A stretch of 64,000 nucleotides of DNA, from NCBI RefSeq assembly GCF_900188175.1, contig NZ_FZOQ01000001.1, positions 186,001 to 250,000 of the forward strand, given 5' to 3'. The notes beneath the pieces are model-generated. The model had not been told where the DNA came from. It did no database searches and worked only from the letters and a program-made list of their open reading frames with translations. The translations under genes were made by a program, and so were the position numbers. This document shows positions 29,301 to 36,824 of this stretch, piece after piece. This stretch comes from Pontibacter ummariensis (lineage in GTDB: Bacteria; Bacteroidota; Bacteroidia; Cytophagales; Hymenobacteraceae). How positions within the stretch are numbered: the first letter of the stretch is position 1; every line of letters begins with the position of its first letter.

Positions 29301-29868
29301 CGTTCGTGAGCAGGTACATGTCAAGGTCCCCGTCCTTGTCATAGTCGAAAAAAGCAGCCTGTGTGCTGTACCCGGTATCCGCTACCCCATAGGCCTTAGC
29401 AGATTCCGTAAAGGTGCCGTCGCCGTTGTTGATAAACAGCATGTTTGGTTTGTCCGGCGTTTTGTTGGGGCCAGCCACGCAGGCATAGATATCGATATGG
29501 CCGTCGCTGTTTACATCGGCCATGGACACACCTGTTACCCAACGGTCAGTCATCACCCCGGCTTTTTCTGTAACGTCCTCAAACTTCATGTTTCCCTTGT
29601 TCAGGTAAAGTTTGCTGGACACCATGTTGCCCCCGAAGAAGATGTCCTGCAGGCCATCGTTGTTGATGTCCCCGATGGCAACGCCTGCTCCGTTATAGAG
29701 GTAGTCATACTCCACGGCGTTAAGGGTGTCGTTTTCAAGCAAGGTGTTGCTAAAGGTAATGCCTGTGTCTTCCGGAGAAAGCAAGTGAAAGAGCTGGTCC
29801 CCCTTATCCTGGTTACAGCTGCCAAGCAGGAGAGAGGTACCTATGAAATAGAAGAATAAACGCTTCAT
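26356..29868 (-). CDS. FG-GAP/VCBS-repeat, ASPIC/UnbV-domain lipoprotein (paralogue D)
   Basis: A 1170-residue lipoprotein (LGSC, C18). The frame extends to 29910, but the ATG at 29868 directly precedes the signal peptide MKRLFFYFIGTSLLLGSC. It has the family layout: an N-terminal module (TGITFSNTLLENDTLN), many DxNxDGxxD loops, an ASPIC/UnbV domain near 510-600 (GMGVKLTLRYGE, LEIVWPDGR), a second propeller block starting LLMQKYSQGGPG, and the ending YYGATYLSQSSR. It is the first gene of the minus-strand lipoprotein block; the haloperoxidase starts 204 bp beyond its end. Substrate or partner unknown. Confidence 0.93.
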   Translation of the reverse strand: MKRLFFYFIGTSLLLGSCNQDKGDQLFHLLSPEDTGITFSNTLLENDTLNAVEYDYLYNGAGVAIGDINNDGLQDIFFGGNMVSSKLYLNKGNMKFEDVTEKAGVMTDRWVTGVSMADVNSDGHIDIYACVAGPNKTPDKPNMLFINNGDGTFTESAKAYGVADTGYSTQAAFFDYDKDGDLDMYLLTNALESFPRNNARPKKVDGQGLSTDRLYRNNGNNTFTNVSREAGILIEGYGLGIGIADINNDGWPDVYAANDFITNDLLYINNGDGTFSDQSRQYLKHQSWNAMGTDIADFNNDGLLDIVTVDMLPPDNLREKTMIAAANYDRFKHNLSLGYQPQYIRNTLQLNNGNGTFSEVGQLAGIHRTDWSWAPLFADYDNDGQRDLLITNGYRKDVTNLDFIIYKRQESQFGDEAHKSQTMAKLIKELPGVKVHNYVYQNTGNLSFADKSVEWGLDAPSYTNGTAFADLDNDGDLDLIMNNIDQQAFIYSNNANTLPDRHYLRVKFEGDQKNKAGMGVKLTLRYGERQLYHDHSVYRGYKSTVENVAHFGLGKDTLVNTLEIVWPDGRQQTLQNVKADQVLTLKHADAVAPATAPASAPIATLFQPLDSTVTGIGYKHKEYDFVDFKLQPLLMQKYSQGGPGLAVGDVNGDGLEDFYVGGSSDAAGKLYLQLTGGKFKEAPFTDTDKHSDDMGALFFDADNDGDLDLYVVSGGSEFQEGAAEYQDRLYRNDGKGAFEKSTSALPDTRSSGSCVIAADYDRDGDLDLFVGGRVVPQRYPLPAKSYILQNNGGHFTDVTAQVCPELTQYGLITAALWTDADNDGQVDLMVAGEWMPVSLFKNKNGKFANVTQDSGLQDAVGWWNSLAAGDFDNDGDIDYIGGNFGLNSDYKASAKAPVSITAKDFDSNGSIDPVLGHYLMGKNYPAHPRDAMTDQMVTLRRKYQSFDSYARIGYEELFPEEWLRGAITAKSTHLQSSYIQNLGKGTFKVHPLPVQAQVAPAFGMAVNDYNGDGNLDLLLTGNNYGTEIQTGWYDASIGLYLHGNGKGGFAPVPVTRSGFFVDSDAKALAELALPTGQTMVLSSSNQGTIKAFRYGQQKRVVQLSPADAWASITLQDGREVRQEFYYGATYLSQSSRTLAVPAGARAITIYDFKGKGREVALQQESLALHP

Positions 29869-30008
29869 ATGATGCATAGCAAGTAAGGCATAAGCAGTAG
29901 TATCTCTCACTCAAATAACCCGCATTCGCCTTTTTAGTGGAGAATAACCTGCTGGAAATAGAGATTCAACTACCAAGATAACTCTCAAATTAAAAAATTA
30001 ATCACAGA

Positions 30009-30016
30009 CAAAACTA
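30009..30016 (-). promoter_or_regulatory. Possible -7 element (TAGTTTTG) for paralogue D
   Basis: The minus strand reads TAGTTTTG here, matching the Bacteroidetes -7 consensus TAnnTTTG, about 140 bases before the start codon at 29868. No -33 TTTG stands at the standard distance, so this is a weak candidate. Confidence 0.25.
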
Positions 30017-30105
30017 CATTTTGCAAAATAAGACGCCGTGCTAATTGCGTAATAGTTTGCTTTACAGCGGTATAAAGCATGTTTGATTACTTACTTAGCA
30101 GTTGT

Positions 30106-30270
30106 TGCTGAAATAAAGTTCATTTCAGCAGTCTTGTAAAGGTAATGCGAAATGAACTTTCCCTGCTCCATATTTTCCAAATCCTGTGCTAAAAAATCTT
30201 TGTTTAAACAAAGATATCGCCTGGATGAACATACTTTTTCTGTTTCTCTGCTGCATGCGTTGCTGCAGAG
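30106..30270. repeat. Cluster of inverted repeats in gene-poor DNA
   Basis: Four structures are packed together. (1) TGCTGAAAT 30106-30114 pairs with ATTTCAGCA 30122-30130. (2) AAAGTTCATTTC 30115-30126 pairs with GAAATGAACTTT 30149-30160, mutually exclusive with (1). (3) A 20-bp perfect palindrome at 30196-30215 is centred on TTTAAA. (4) An imperfect hairpin at 30246-30270 has CTCTGC/GCAGAG ends. No coding sequence is convincing across 29911-30365. This could be an attenuator-like leader, operators, or the scar of a lost mobile element. Confidence 0.55.
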
Positions 30271-30365
30271 CTTCTATATTATATTAAAAAAGCTGGGGGA
30301 ATTCGTTGAAACAAATAAATATTTTTTTAAGTTTATTGTAGCCTTGGCGTTGTTCCGAAGGCGTT

Positions 30366-30912
30366 TTGTGCAAATCGTGCGAGGTAAAAGCTAAGCCAGG
30401 CTTGCCACGGCGCCGACCGGCGGGCATAATAGGCCCTTCTCTTCTTAACTTAGGCGCACGGCTTAGTTTCAGGGATTTCCAGCAAGCGATGCTTGCGGGT
30501 AGGGGTGGCATGCCGGCCTTTCGGCACATAAAAAAGGATGCCTTAGAGAACCTGTACAGCTACTTGCAAGGCGAGGATGCGAAGGGGAAAGCAAAAGGAC
30601 TGGCGGAGCACTTGGAGACCAGGAGCTGCGCCGGATGGAGGAAGAAGGAGGGCGCTTCGGTCGCCCTTACCCGGCAGAAGCTGTTGCACCTGCTGATCGC
30701 TATTATACGCAGGGCTGTGGGAGGGGAAGCTCCCTGCCGGCATTGAGGGACTGCCTACTATGTACGAGGTGAAAGGCCGCCATTACCTGATGGTAACGGC
30801 AACCACCCCACTGAAGTGGGCACTCGAAGAGGAGAGTAAGGAAGGAGTTGAAAAGCCACAGGGTGGCTATGTCGTTTTTGCCTTACCCCAGCTTGCCTCC
30901 CTTAAAAAGTAA
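30366..30912 (+). pseudogene. Decayed tail of a PQQ-dependent sugar dehydrogenase
   Basis: Three broken pieces in different frames still spell parts of a quinoprotein glucose dehydrogenase-like enzyme. At about 30391-30423 one frame gives LSQACHGADRRA, a haem-c CxxCH site that has lost its first Cys. From 30432 the next frame gives GPSLLNLGARLS, GRGGMPAF and LENLYSYLQG, the rest of the cytochrome c domain. From about 30715 another frame gives LWEGKLPAG, PTMYEVKGRHY and GGYVVFALPQ, the C-terminal propeller blade, ending at the stop 30910-30912. Over 100 residues normally between these parts are missing. At least two frameshifts and an internal deletion make it nonfunctional. A related intact gene begins at 63628. 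Confidence 0.75.
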
Positions 30913-30924
30913 ACGTCTTTTAAT

Positions 30925-31286
30925 AACAACAGGCTGGCCCTGGTGCTGCTGACCGAGAACCATTTCAGCATAGAGATGGAGCCCGACATACACCTCCTGA
31001 TTAACCGGGAGGCAGGGCCGAAAAACCTTTACACCCTGCCCGACTTTGGTAATTATCCCGTAGAGACCATGTTCCAGTCTTTGGAGAAGATACTGTCACA
31101 TGCTTATATGATCTCGGCAAAGGCGGCAGAGTTTAACAAGGACCTGGAGCGCATCTCTTATGATTTCGACATGTGCGTGCAGCTAGCGGAGCGGTTCGGG
31201 TTTACAGGAGTTTACTGTGGGAGCAGGAGGTGGACTATGAAAAAGTGGGAGACTGGCTAGTGGAGCATGTGAAAAAGAACATTTAA
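30925..31286 (+). pseudogene. Decayed C-terminal part of a TIM-barrel sugar isomerase/epimerase
   Basis: The first frame reads a C-terminal piece of a xylose isomerase-like sugar phosphate isomerase/epimerase: LLTENHFSIEMEPD, TLPDFGNYP, ILSHAYMISAKAAEF, SYDFDMCVQLAERFGFTGVY. In intact family members ENH and LPDFGN contribute metal or substrate residues. After GFTGVY the frame must shift to continue as LLWEQEVDYEKVGDWLVEHV with a stop at 31284-31286. The N-terminal half is absent, with the preceding DNA being the PQQ relic. Nonfunctional remnant; the ancestral substrate cannot be told. Confidence 0.65.
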
Positions 31287-31442
31287 AAGCCAGAATGCCG
31301 GTAGGAGGGAGGTCGCCGTTTTTCTCCTGTCGTCTACGCGGCCTATAGAAGACAGCAGCCCCTGTGAGTGCCCGTTGCTCTCTGGCCGGAAGACCGGCTA
31401 CCTGTCCTTATAAAAGCAAAGTTGAACCATAAATATGCTTAG

Positions 31443-32279
31443 ATGAAACTGTACCGCACACAACAAGGCCTTGTGATCGAAAAAGAGGAATCACTGTATC
31501 CTGTAAAAGAACAGCCCTGGGATGAATTCGTAAACGACGACCAGCTGTATGGCAAAATGCTGGAGCTAACACAAAACCAAGCGCCTGACCCGGAAGCACG
31601 CGAGTGGCTGCGGCATCAGTTGCTTGCGCCTGTTCAGAGCCAGGAAATATGGGCAAGCGGGGTAACCTACTATCGCAGCAAAGTGGGGCGGCAGGAAGAG
31701 TCGAAAGGAAGTGGTGGCGGAGAGTTTTATGCCCTCGTGTATGAGGCAGAAAGACCGGAGCTCTTCTTTAAGGCTACGGCTTACAGAACGGTAGGGCCGG
31801 GAGGAAAGGTGAGCATTCGAAAAGACTCTACCTGGGATGTCCCGGAACCGGAGCTTACCCTGGTACTTACCTCCTCTGGGAAAATCGTGGGCTACACGAT
31901 CGGTAACGACATGAGCTCACGCAGTATCGAGGGAGAAAACCCCCTGTATCTGCCACAGGCAAAGACCTATGACGGAAGTGCCGCAGTCGGTCCCTGTATT
32001 CTCGTGACGGAGAAACCTTTGCCAAAAGACACACTTATTCAGATGGAGATCAGGCGGGAGGAGGCCACCGTGTTTGAGGGATGCGTTGAGCTGGCACAGA
32101 TGAAGCGCAAACCGGAAGAGCTCGCTTCTTTCCTTTACCGTGAATGCTCTTTCCCTAGCGGTAGCCTGCTCATGACGGGAACGGGCATCGTGCCTGAAAA
32201 CGAGTTTACCTTGCAACAGGGCGATGAGATCAGAATTACAATTGAGCCTATTGGCACCCTTGTGAACTACGTGAAGTAG
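31443..32279 (+). CDS. FAH-family 2-keto-3-deoxy-pentonate dehydratase-like enzyme
   Basis: A 278-residue cytoplasmic enzyme of the fumarylacetoacetate hydrolase fold. The metal ligands are visible as PEPEL (E135, E137) and in GYTIGNDMSSR (D156), followed by ENPLYLPQAKTYDG. That motif set and the context match 2-keto-3-deoxy-D-arabinonate (or L-arabinonate) dehydratases, which yield 2-oxoglutarate semialdehyde; a 2,4-diketo-3-deoxy acid hydrolase is the main alternative. No signal peptide. The aldehyde dehydrogenase starts 13 bp later, so the product is likely passed straight on. First gene of the trio, directly after the pseudogene region. Confidence 0.88.
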   Translation: MKLYRTQQGLVIEKEESLYPVKEQPWDEFVNDDQLYGKMLELTQNQAPDPEAREWLRHQLLAPVQSQEIWASGVTYYRSKVGRQEESKGSGGGEFYALVYEAERPELFFKATAYRTVGPGGKVSIRKDSTWDVPEPELTLVLTSSGKIVGYTIGNDMSSRSIEGENPLYLPQAKTYDGSAAVGPCILVTEKPLPKDTLIQMEIRREEATVFEGCVELAQMKRKPEELASFLYRECSFPSGSLLMTGTGIVPENEFTLQQGDEIRITIEPIGTLVNYVK

Positions 32280-32292
32280 TCGGATAAACACC

Positions 32293-33900
32293 ATGTCAAG
32301 CAATCAAGCACCTTATACTATGGAATTAACAGGACGAAATATCATTGGCCACGCCGTGGTGGGAGAGGGCAAAGAGACCTTTTTTGCTGTAAACCCAAGC
32401 AGCGGAACGGAAATTGAGCCGGGCTTCCGCGAAGCTAGCCTGGAGGAGATTGATGAGGCTATACAAGAAGCAGCCAAGGCCTTTCAGGAGTACCGGAACA
32501 AAACTGGGCAAGAAAAGGCCGAATTGCTCGAAGCGATTGCTGAGGAGATCATGGCCCTTGGGGAGGGGCTGATCACACGATGCATGGAGGAAACAGGCCT
32601 GCCCGAGGCACGCCTGGTCGGGGAGCGTGGCAGAACAGTAAATCAGTTAAAGCTTTTTGCCCAGTTGTTACGCGAAGGCTCCTGGGTGGACGCACGGATA
32701 GATACCGCTGACCCTGAGCGCAAGCCACTCCCGAAGCCTGACATAAGAAGCATGCTCCGGCCTTTGGGCCCAGTGGGCGTGTTTGGGGCAAGCAATTTCC
32801 CGTTGGCTTTCTCAGTAGCGGGAGGCGACACTGCCTCTGCCCTGGCAGCTGGTTGCACGGTAGTCGTGAAGGCGCACCAGGCACACCCGGGTACATCAGA
32901 AATGGTTGGCCGGGCAATACAGCGGGCCATGCAGCAGTGCCATATGCCAGAGGGTACGTTTTCGATGGTGCAGGGAGCCTCTACGGAAGTGGGGCAGGCC
33001 ATCGTACGGCATCCCCAGATAAAAGCGATCGGGTTTACGGGGTCCTTCCGGGGAGGCAAGGCCTTGTTTGATGAGGCCAACAAGAGAGTGGAACCCATAC
33101 CGGTATATGCTGAGATGGGGAGCACGAACCCTGTCTTCATCCTTCCCCGTGCTTTGCAGGAAAGAAAAGATAACATGGCCCGTGACCTGGCTGCATCAGT
33201 AACCCTTGGTGTAGGGCAATTCTGTACGAATCCAGGCCTGATCTTCTTACAGGACGCTGCGGAGGAGAAGGAGTTCCGGCAGCTGTTGGCCCAACACATC
33301 GGCGACATGAGCGGAGGGGTGATGCTCACTTCCGGTATCCGGGGCAATTACGAGCGGGGCATTGAGCAGCTAAGTAAAATAAAAGGGGTGGAGGTCTTGG
33401 CAAAAGGAAAGGCGGACACTTCTGCCTGCCACGGCACCGCCTATTTATTGCACACCTCCGTTCAACGGTTTTTAGAGGAGGAGGCGCTGGAAGAGGAGGT
33501 GTTCGGCCCTTCTTCTCTCACAGTTACAGCTAAGGATAAAGAGGAGCTTTTGCAGGCAGCCGAGCGGCTGCGGGGGCACCTGACGGTTACAGTGCATGGC
33601 ACAGAGGAGGACCTTTTAGAGCACCGGGACCTGATCGATGTACTGGAGCAGAAGGCTGGACGATTGATTCTGAACGGATACCCGACAGGTGTGGAGGTTG
33701 GCTATGCCATGGTACACGGAGGGCCATTTCCGGCTACGACCGACAGCAGAACGACATCGGTGGGGGCTGCAGCCATCACCCGTTTTGCCCGGCCGGTATG
33801 CTATCAGGCCTTTCCGATGGCCTTACTGCCGGACGAACTAAAAGACGAGAACCCGCTCCAGATCTGGCGGCTTGTTAATGGCGCGTTAAAAAAAGGCTGA
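32293..33900 (+). CDS. 2-oxoglutarate semialdehyde dehydrogenase (aldehyde dehydrogenase)
   Basis: A 535-residue NAD(P)-dependent aldehyde dehydrogenase, cytoplasmic. Active-site residues are all present: N168 in GASNFPLAFS, K193 in VVKAHQAHPG, general base E274 in AEMGS, and nucleophile C311 in GQFCTNPG. The form with FGASNFPLAFSVAGGDT is typical of ketoglutarate-semialdehyde dehydrogenases of sugar-acid pathways. It lies 13 bp after the FAH gene and would convert the semialdehyde to 2-oxoglutarate. An internal ATG at 32320 is an alternative start. Succinate-semialdehyde or another omega-aldehyde substrate is possible but less likely given neighbours. Confidence 0.92.
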   Translation: MSSNQAPYTMELTGRNIIGHAVVGEGKETFFAVNPSSGTEIEPGFREASLEEIDEAIQEAAKAFQEYRNKTGQEKAELLEAIAEEIMALGEGLITRCMEETGLPEARLVGERGRTVNQLKLFAQLLREGSWVDARIDTADPERKPLPKPDIRSMLRPLGPVGVFGASNFPLAFSVAGGDTASALAAGCTVVVKAHQAHPGTSEMVGRAIQRAMQQCHMPEGTFSMVQGASTEVGQAIVRHPQIKAIGFTGSFRGGKALFDEANKRVEPIPVYAEMGSTNPVFILPRALQERKDNMARDLAASVTLGVGQFCTNPGLIFLQDAAEEKEFRQLLAQHIGDMSGGVMLTSGIRGNYERGIEQLSKIKGVEVLAKGKADTSACHGTAYLLHTSVQRFLEEEALEEEVFGPSSLTVTAKDKEELLQAAERLRGHLTVTVHGTEEDLLEHRDLIDVLEQKAGRLILNGYPTGVEVGYAMVHGGPFPATTDSRTTSVGAAAITRFARPVCYQAFPMALLPDELKDENPLQIWRLVNGALKKG

Positions 33901-33923
33901 TTTGCCGACAAATAGCATCGCTG

Positions 33924-33957
33924 CCAGGCCCTGTTTTATGAAACAGCTTTTACTGGG
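33924..33957 (+). terminator. Weak hairpin between dehydrogenase and IlvD-type gene
   Basis: CTGTTT (33931-33936) pairs with AAACAG (33941-33946) over a 4-base loop, within an outer CCAG/CTGG, followed by CTTTTA. It may reduce read-through into the dehydratase gene, which begins 147 bp after the previous stop. Confidence 0.3.
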
Positions 33958-34047
33958 CTATCAGCTGAGAATGATTGGGCGGTTGTGCAATGGCCTGAAG
34001 TTTTATAAAAGACCTGATTTTTAAATTTAATTGTATGGAGCTTTTTT

Positions 34048-35769
34048 ATGGCATCAGATAAAAAGTTAAGAAGTTACGATTGGTTCGGCAAGTCCGATAA
34101 GATGGGCTTCGTGCACCGGTCCTGGTTGCGTAACCAGGGCTATCCGGATGACTATTTTCAGGGTAGGCCGGTTATTGGCATCTGCAACACCTGGTCGGAG
34201 CTTACGCCGTGCAACGGGCACCTCCGTGACTTTGCGGAGGTTGTGAAAAGAGGGGTGGTAGAGGCCGGTGGCTTTCCGCTGGAGTTTCCGGTTACTTCCT
34301 TAGGAGAGACCATCATGCGGCCCACCACCATGCTTTTCCGTAACCTGGCGGCCATGGATACAGAAGAGTCTATCCGGGCTAACCCGCTGGATGGGGTAGT
34401 GCTGCTTACCGGATGTGACAAAACGACGCCTTCTACCTTGATGGGGGCCTGCAGCGTTGATTTGCCTACCATTGTAGTGCCGGGAGGCCCTATGCTGAAT
34501 GGCCGGTTCAAAGGAGAATGCGTGGGCTCAGGGTCATTTAACTGGCTGCACAAGGAGAAGCAAAAGGTGGCGAACTATTCTGATGCCGAAATCCATGAAA
34601 TGGAAATTGGGGCGGCTCGCAGCCAGGGGCATTGTATGACCATGGGGACGGCCTCTACGATGGCCTGTATGGTAGAGGCACTGGGCCTGACCCTGCCTGG
34701 AGCTGCGGCCATACCTGCCGTTGACTCGCGCAAAAAGGTCATGGCCCAGATGTCAGGCAGAAGAATCGTGGAGATGGTGCGGGAGGACCTAAGGCTCTCA
34801 AAGGTCCTTACCCGGAAAGCTTTCGAGAATGCCATTGTGGTGAACGCGGCGGTTGGCGGGTCTACTAACTTTATCATTCACCTCTTGGCCATTGCCGGGC
34901 GGCTTGGGGTAGAGCTAGACCTGGAGGACTTTGACGCCATAGGAAGCAAAGTTCCCTTGTTGGTCAACCTAAAACCTTCGGGTAAGTACCTGATGGAGGA
35001 TTTTTACTATGCCGGGGGCTTGCCGGTGGTACTGAAAGAAATACAGCAGTACCTGCACAACGAGGTGATCACAGTCAACGGCCGCCCGATAGGAGAAAAC
35101 AATGCAGACATCTGTTGTTATAACTGCGATGTGATTAGCTCGGTAGAGGAGCCTTTTCAGCGGGAAGCGGGCATTGCTGTACTCAAAGGCAACCTGTGCG
35201 AACAGGGGGCTGTGATCAAGCCCTCAGCGGCAACACCCGAATTGATGAAGCATCGGGGGCGTGCTGTGGTTTTTGAGACAATAGAAGACTACCACCAGCG
35301 CATCGACGATCCGGACCTGGACATAGATGAGACCTGCGTGATCGTGCTGAAAGGAGTGGGGCCCAAAGGCTACCCGGGCATGCCCGAAGTGGGGAACGTA
35401 GACCTTCCGGAGAAGCTCCTGCGGAAAGGAGTACGGGATATGGTGCGTATTTCGGATGGCAGGATGAGCGGCACAGCGGCTGGAACTGTCGTATTGCACG
35501 TGTCGCCGGAGTCGGCTGTTGGTGGCAACTTAGCCCTGGTGCAGGACGGAGACATGATTGAACTTGATGTAGAGCGCAGAAGGCTGCACCTGGATGTAAG
35601 CGAGCAAGAGCTGCAAAAGCGCCGGGCTGCCTGGGTAGCTCCCGCGCCCAGGGCCACAAGAGGCTACGTTAAAATATACATCGACCACGTACAGCAGGCG
35701 CATTTGGGGGCAGACCTCGATATCTTACAAGGCAGTTCGGGGGCAGAGGTAACGCGAGACCTGCATTAG
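34048..35769 (+). CDS. IlvD/Edd-family pentonate (L-arabinonate/D-xylonate) dehydratase
   Basis: A 573-residue iron-sulfur dehydratase that should convert an aldonate to its 2-keto-3-deoxy acid. The three cluster cysteines are at C55 (TPCNG), C123 (TGCDKTTPS) and C196 (GHCMTMGTAS), at spacing typical of [2Fe-2S] sugar-acid dehydratases of the IlvD/Edd group. The N-terminus (RSYDWFGKSDKMGFVHRSW) also matches the arabinonate/xylonate branch rather than dihydroxy-acid dehydratase. A GGAG ribosome site lies 7 bp before the ATG. Together with the FAH and aldehyde dehydrogenase genes it completes the sequence aldonate, keto-deoxy acid, semialdehyde, 2-oxoglutarate. Sugar stereochemistry cannot be told. 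Confidence 0.93.
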   Translation: MASDKKLRSYDWFGKSDKMGFVHRSWLRNQGYPDDYFQGRPVIGICNTWSELTPCNGHLRDFAEVVKRGVVEAGGFPLEFPVTSLGETIMRPTTMLFRNLAAMDTEESIRANPLDGVVLLTGCDKTTPSTLMGACSVDLPTIVVPGGPMLNGRFKGECVGSGSFNWLHKEKQKVANYSDAEIHEMEIGAARSQGHCMTMGTASTMACMVEALGLTLPGAAAIPAVDSRKKVMAQMSGRRIVEMVREDLRLSKVLTRKAFENAIVVNAAVGGSTNFIIHLLAIAGRLGVELDLEDFDAIGSKVPLLVNLKPSGKYLMEDFYYAGGLPVVLKEIQQYLHNEVITVNGRPIGENNADICCYNCDVISSVEEPFQREAGIAVLKGNLCEQGAVIKPSAATPELMKHRGRAVVFETIEDYHQRIDDPDLDIDETCVIVLKGVGPKGYPGMPEVGNVDLPEKLLRKGVRDMVRISDGRMSGTAAGTVVLHVSPESAVGGNLALVQDGDMIELDVERRRLHLDVSEQELQKRRAAWVAPAPRATRGYVKIYIDHVQQAHLGADLDILQGSSGAEVTRDLH

Positions 35770-35782
35770 GTTACTGTGTAAG

Positions 35783-35833
35783 AAGGGGCAGCGGTAGCAG
35801 CGGAAAAGTACTGGCTGCCCTTCCTGTTCTTTC
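35783..35833 (+). terminator. Imperfect hairpin after the pentonate dehydratase
   Basis: GGGCAGC (35786-35792) pairs with GCTGCCC (35814-35820), with some extra pairing inside the loop, followed by the T-rich TTCCTGTTCTTTCTT. It lies between the convergent dehydratase and sigma factor genes. The rest of 35834-36045 shows no gene or clear site. Confidence 0.45.
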
Positions 35834-36045
35834 TTATAAGATGCATTTGCTTGAGCTGGTGTCCCAATAAAACTAGGCTTACTTGGTATAAGGTAACTAT
35901 AGAAGTTTAACCTGTGTTAAGACATTAAAAGAAAGGCTTACTTCTGGCTTTTTATGATAGCTGCATGATAGCTGCCTGTCTGGCTAACCTCTTTGTCGGA
36001 ATTAAAGGGAAGGGGAATGTTTATGCCTGAACTGCCAAAAGTACA

Positions 36046-36636
36046 TTAAGAAAGAGAGCTGAAAAGCAGAATAGCATAGGCGATTTCGTAAGTCTTAAGC
36101 TTTTCCTTTATTGCCTTCAGTGCCTTGTTCAGGTGGTTCTCAATGTTGCTGTTGCTTGTGTTTAGCAGCTGCGCTATCTCGCTGTTGCTTTTGCCCTCTA
36201 CGCGGCTCATCACAAACACTTGTCGTCTAACCGGGGGCAGGGCGTCAGAAGCCTCTTCCAATAGCCTGGCCAGGTCCTCGTATGCCACTTTCTCTTCTGT
36301 AAAGCAACCCGCATTCACACCTGCCGCAGTCATGTACTGGGCGAATGCAAACTCATAGGCCTTGTGCCGTGCTTTGTTGTACACTATGTTCTTGGCAATG
36401 CGGAACAGGTATCCGTCGAAGTTCTGCTCTGGGTTAAGCTGGTGCCGGTGGTCCCATACCTTCAGAAATACCTCCTGCACGATTTCCTCTGCTTCCTCTC
36501 GCTGCCTGACCAGGCGCAGGGCAAACGTAAAGAGCTTGGGCTCGAATGCCTGGTAAAGATTTTCAAATGCGGACATGTCATCTGCCTTTAAGGCCGCTAT
36601 GCTGCTGGCCAAGGACACGGGGGGGGGTGGCTTCAT
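36046..36636 (-). CDS. ECF (sigma-70 family) RNA polymerase sigma factor
   Basis: A 196-residue extracytoplasmic-function sigma factor. Sigma region 2 is at ~25-95 (FENLYQAFEPKLFTFALRLV, then EEIVQEVFLKVWDHR), region 4 at ~130-185 (LPPVRRQVFVMSRVEGKSNSEIAQLLN, with a helix-turn-helix). It is probably held by the FecR protein encoded divergently at 36825 and released when the STN-type SusC at 38004 binds its substrate, as in known FecI/FecR and Bacteroides cell-surface signalling. Usual gene order is sigma-fecR-susC on one strand; here the sigma gene is inverted. The shared 188-bp region should hold both promoters. No clear -7 element found there. Confidence 0.95.
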   Translation of the reverse strand: MKPPPPVSLASSIAALKADDMSAFENLYQAFEPKLFTFALRLVRQREEAEEIVQEVFLKVWDHRHQLNPEQNFDGYLFRIAKNIVYNKARHKAYEFAFAQYMTAAGVNAGCFTEEKVAYEDLARLLEEASDALPPVRRQVFVMSRVEGKSNSEIAQLLNTSNSNIENHLNKALKAIKEKLKTYEIAYAILLFSSLS

Positions 36637-36824
36637 AATGTCTGGTCGCTTTGTGAGAAATATACCAATGAGGGCACAGCTTTATACGAGCTATACTAAA
36701 AGTAGGAATTAAATAAAGTAAAAAATAAAATACGATAATTGCAAAAGTGAGTACTTAATTATTTTTTTTTAAAGTGAGGTGGTGGAGCGCGTCGTTCAGG
36801 TGTAATCTATACAAACACTACAAT

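Noticed and set aside
15237..29868. Possible CRISPR array or tandem DNA repeats
   Set aside because: The repeated GAC-AAC-GAT-like strings are codons of FG-GAP calcium loops at irregular spacing, inside genes. No direct repeats with uniform spacers exist.
30152..30394. 80-codon frame upstream of the PQQ relic
   Set aside because: Composition is random-like, it covers the 20-bp palindrome, and it shows no family motif.
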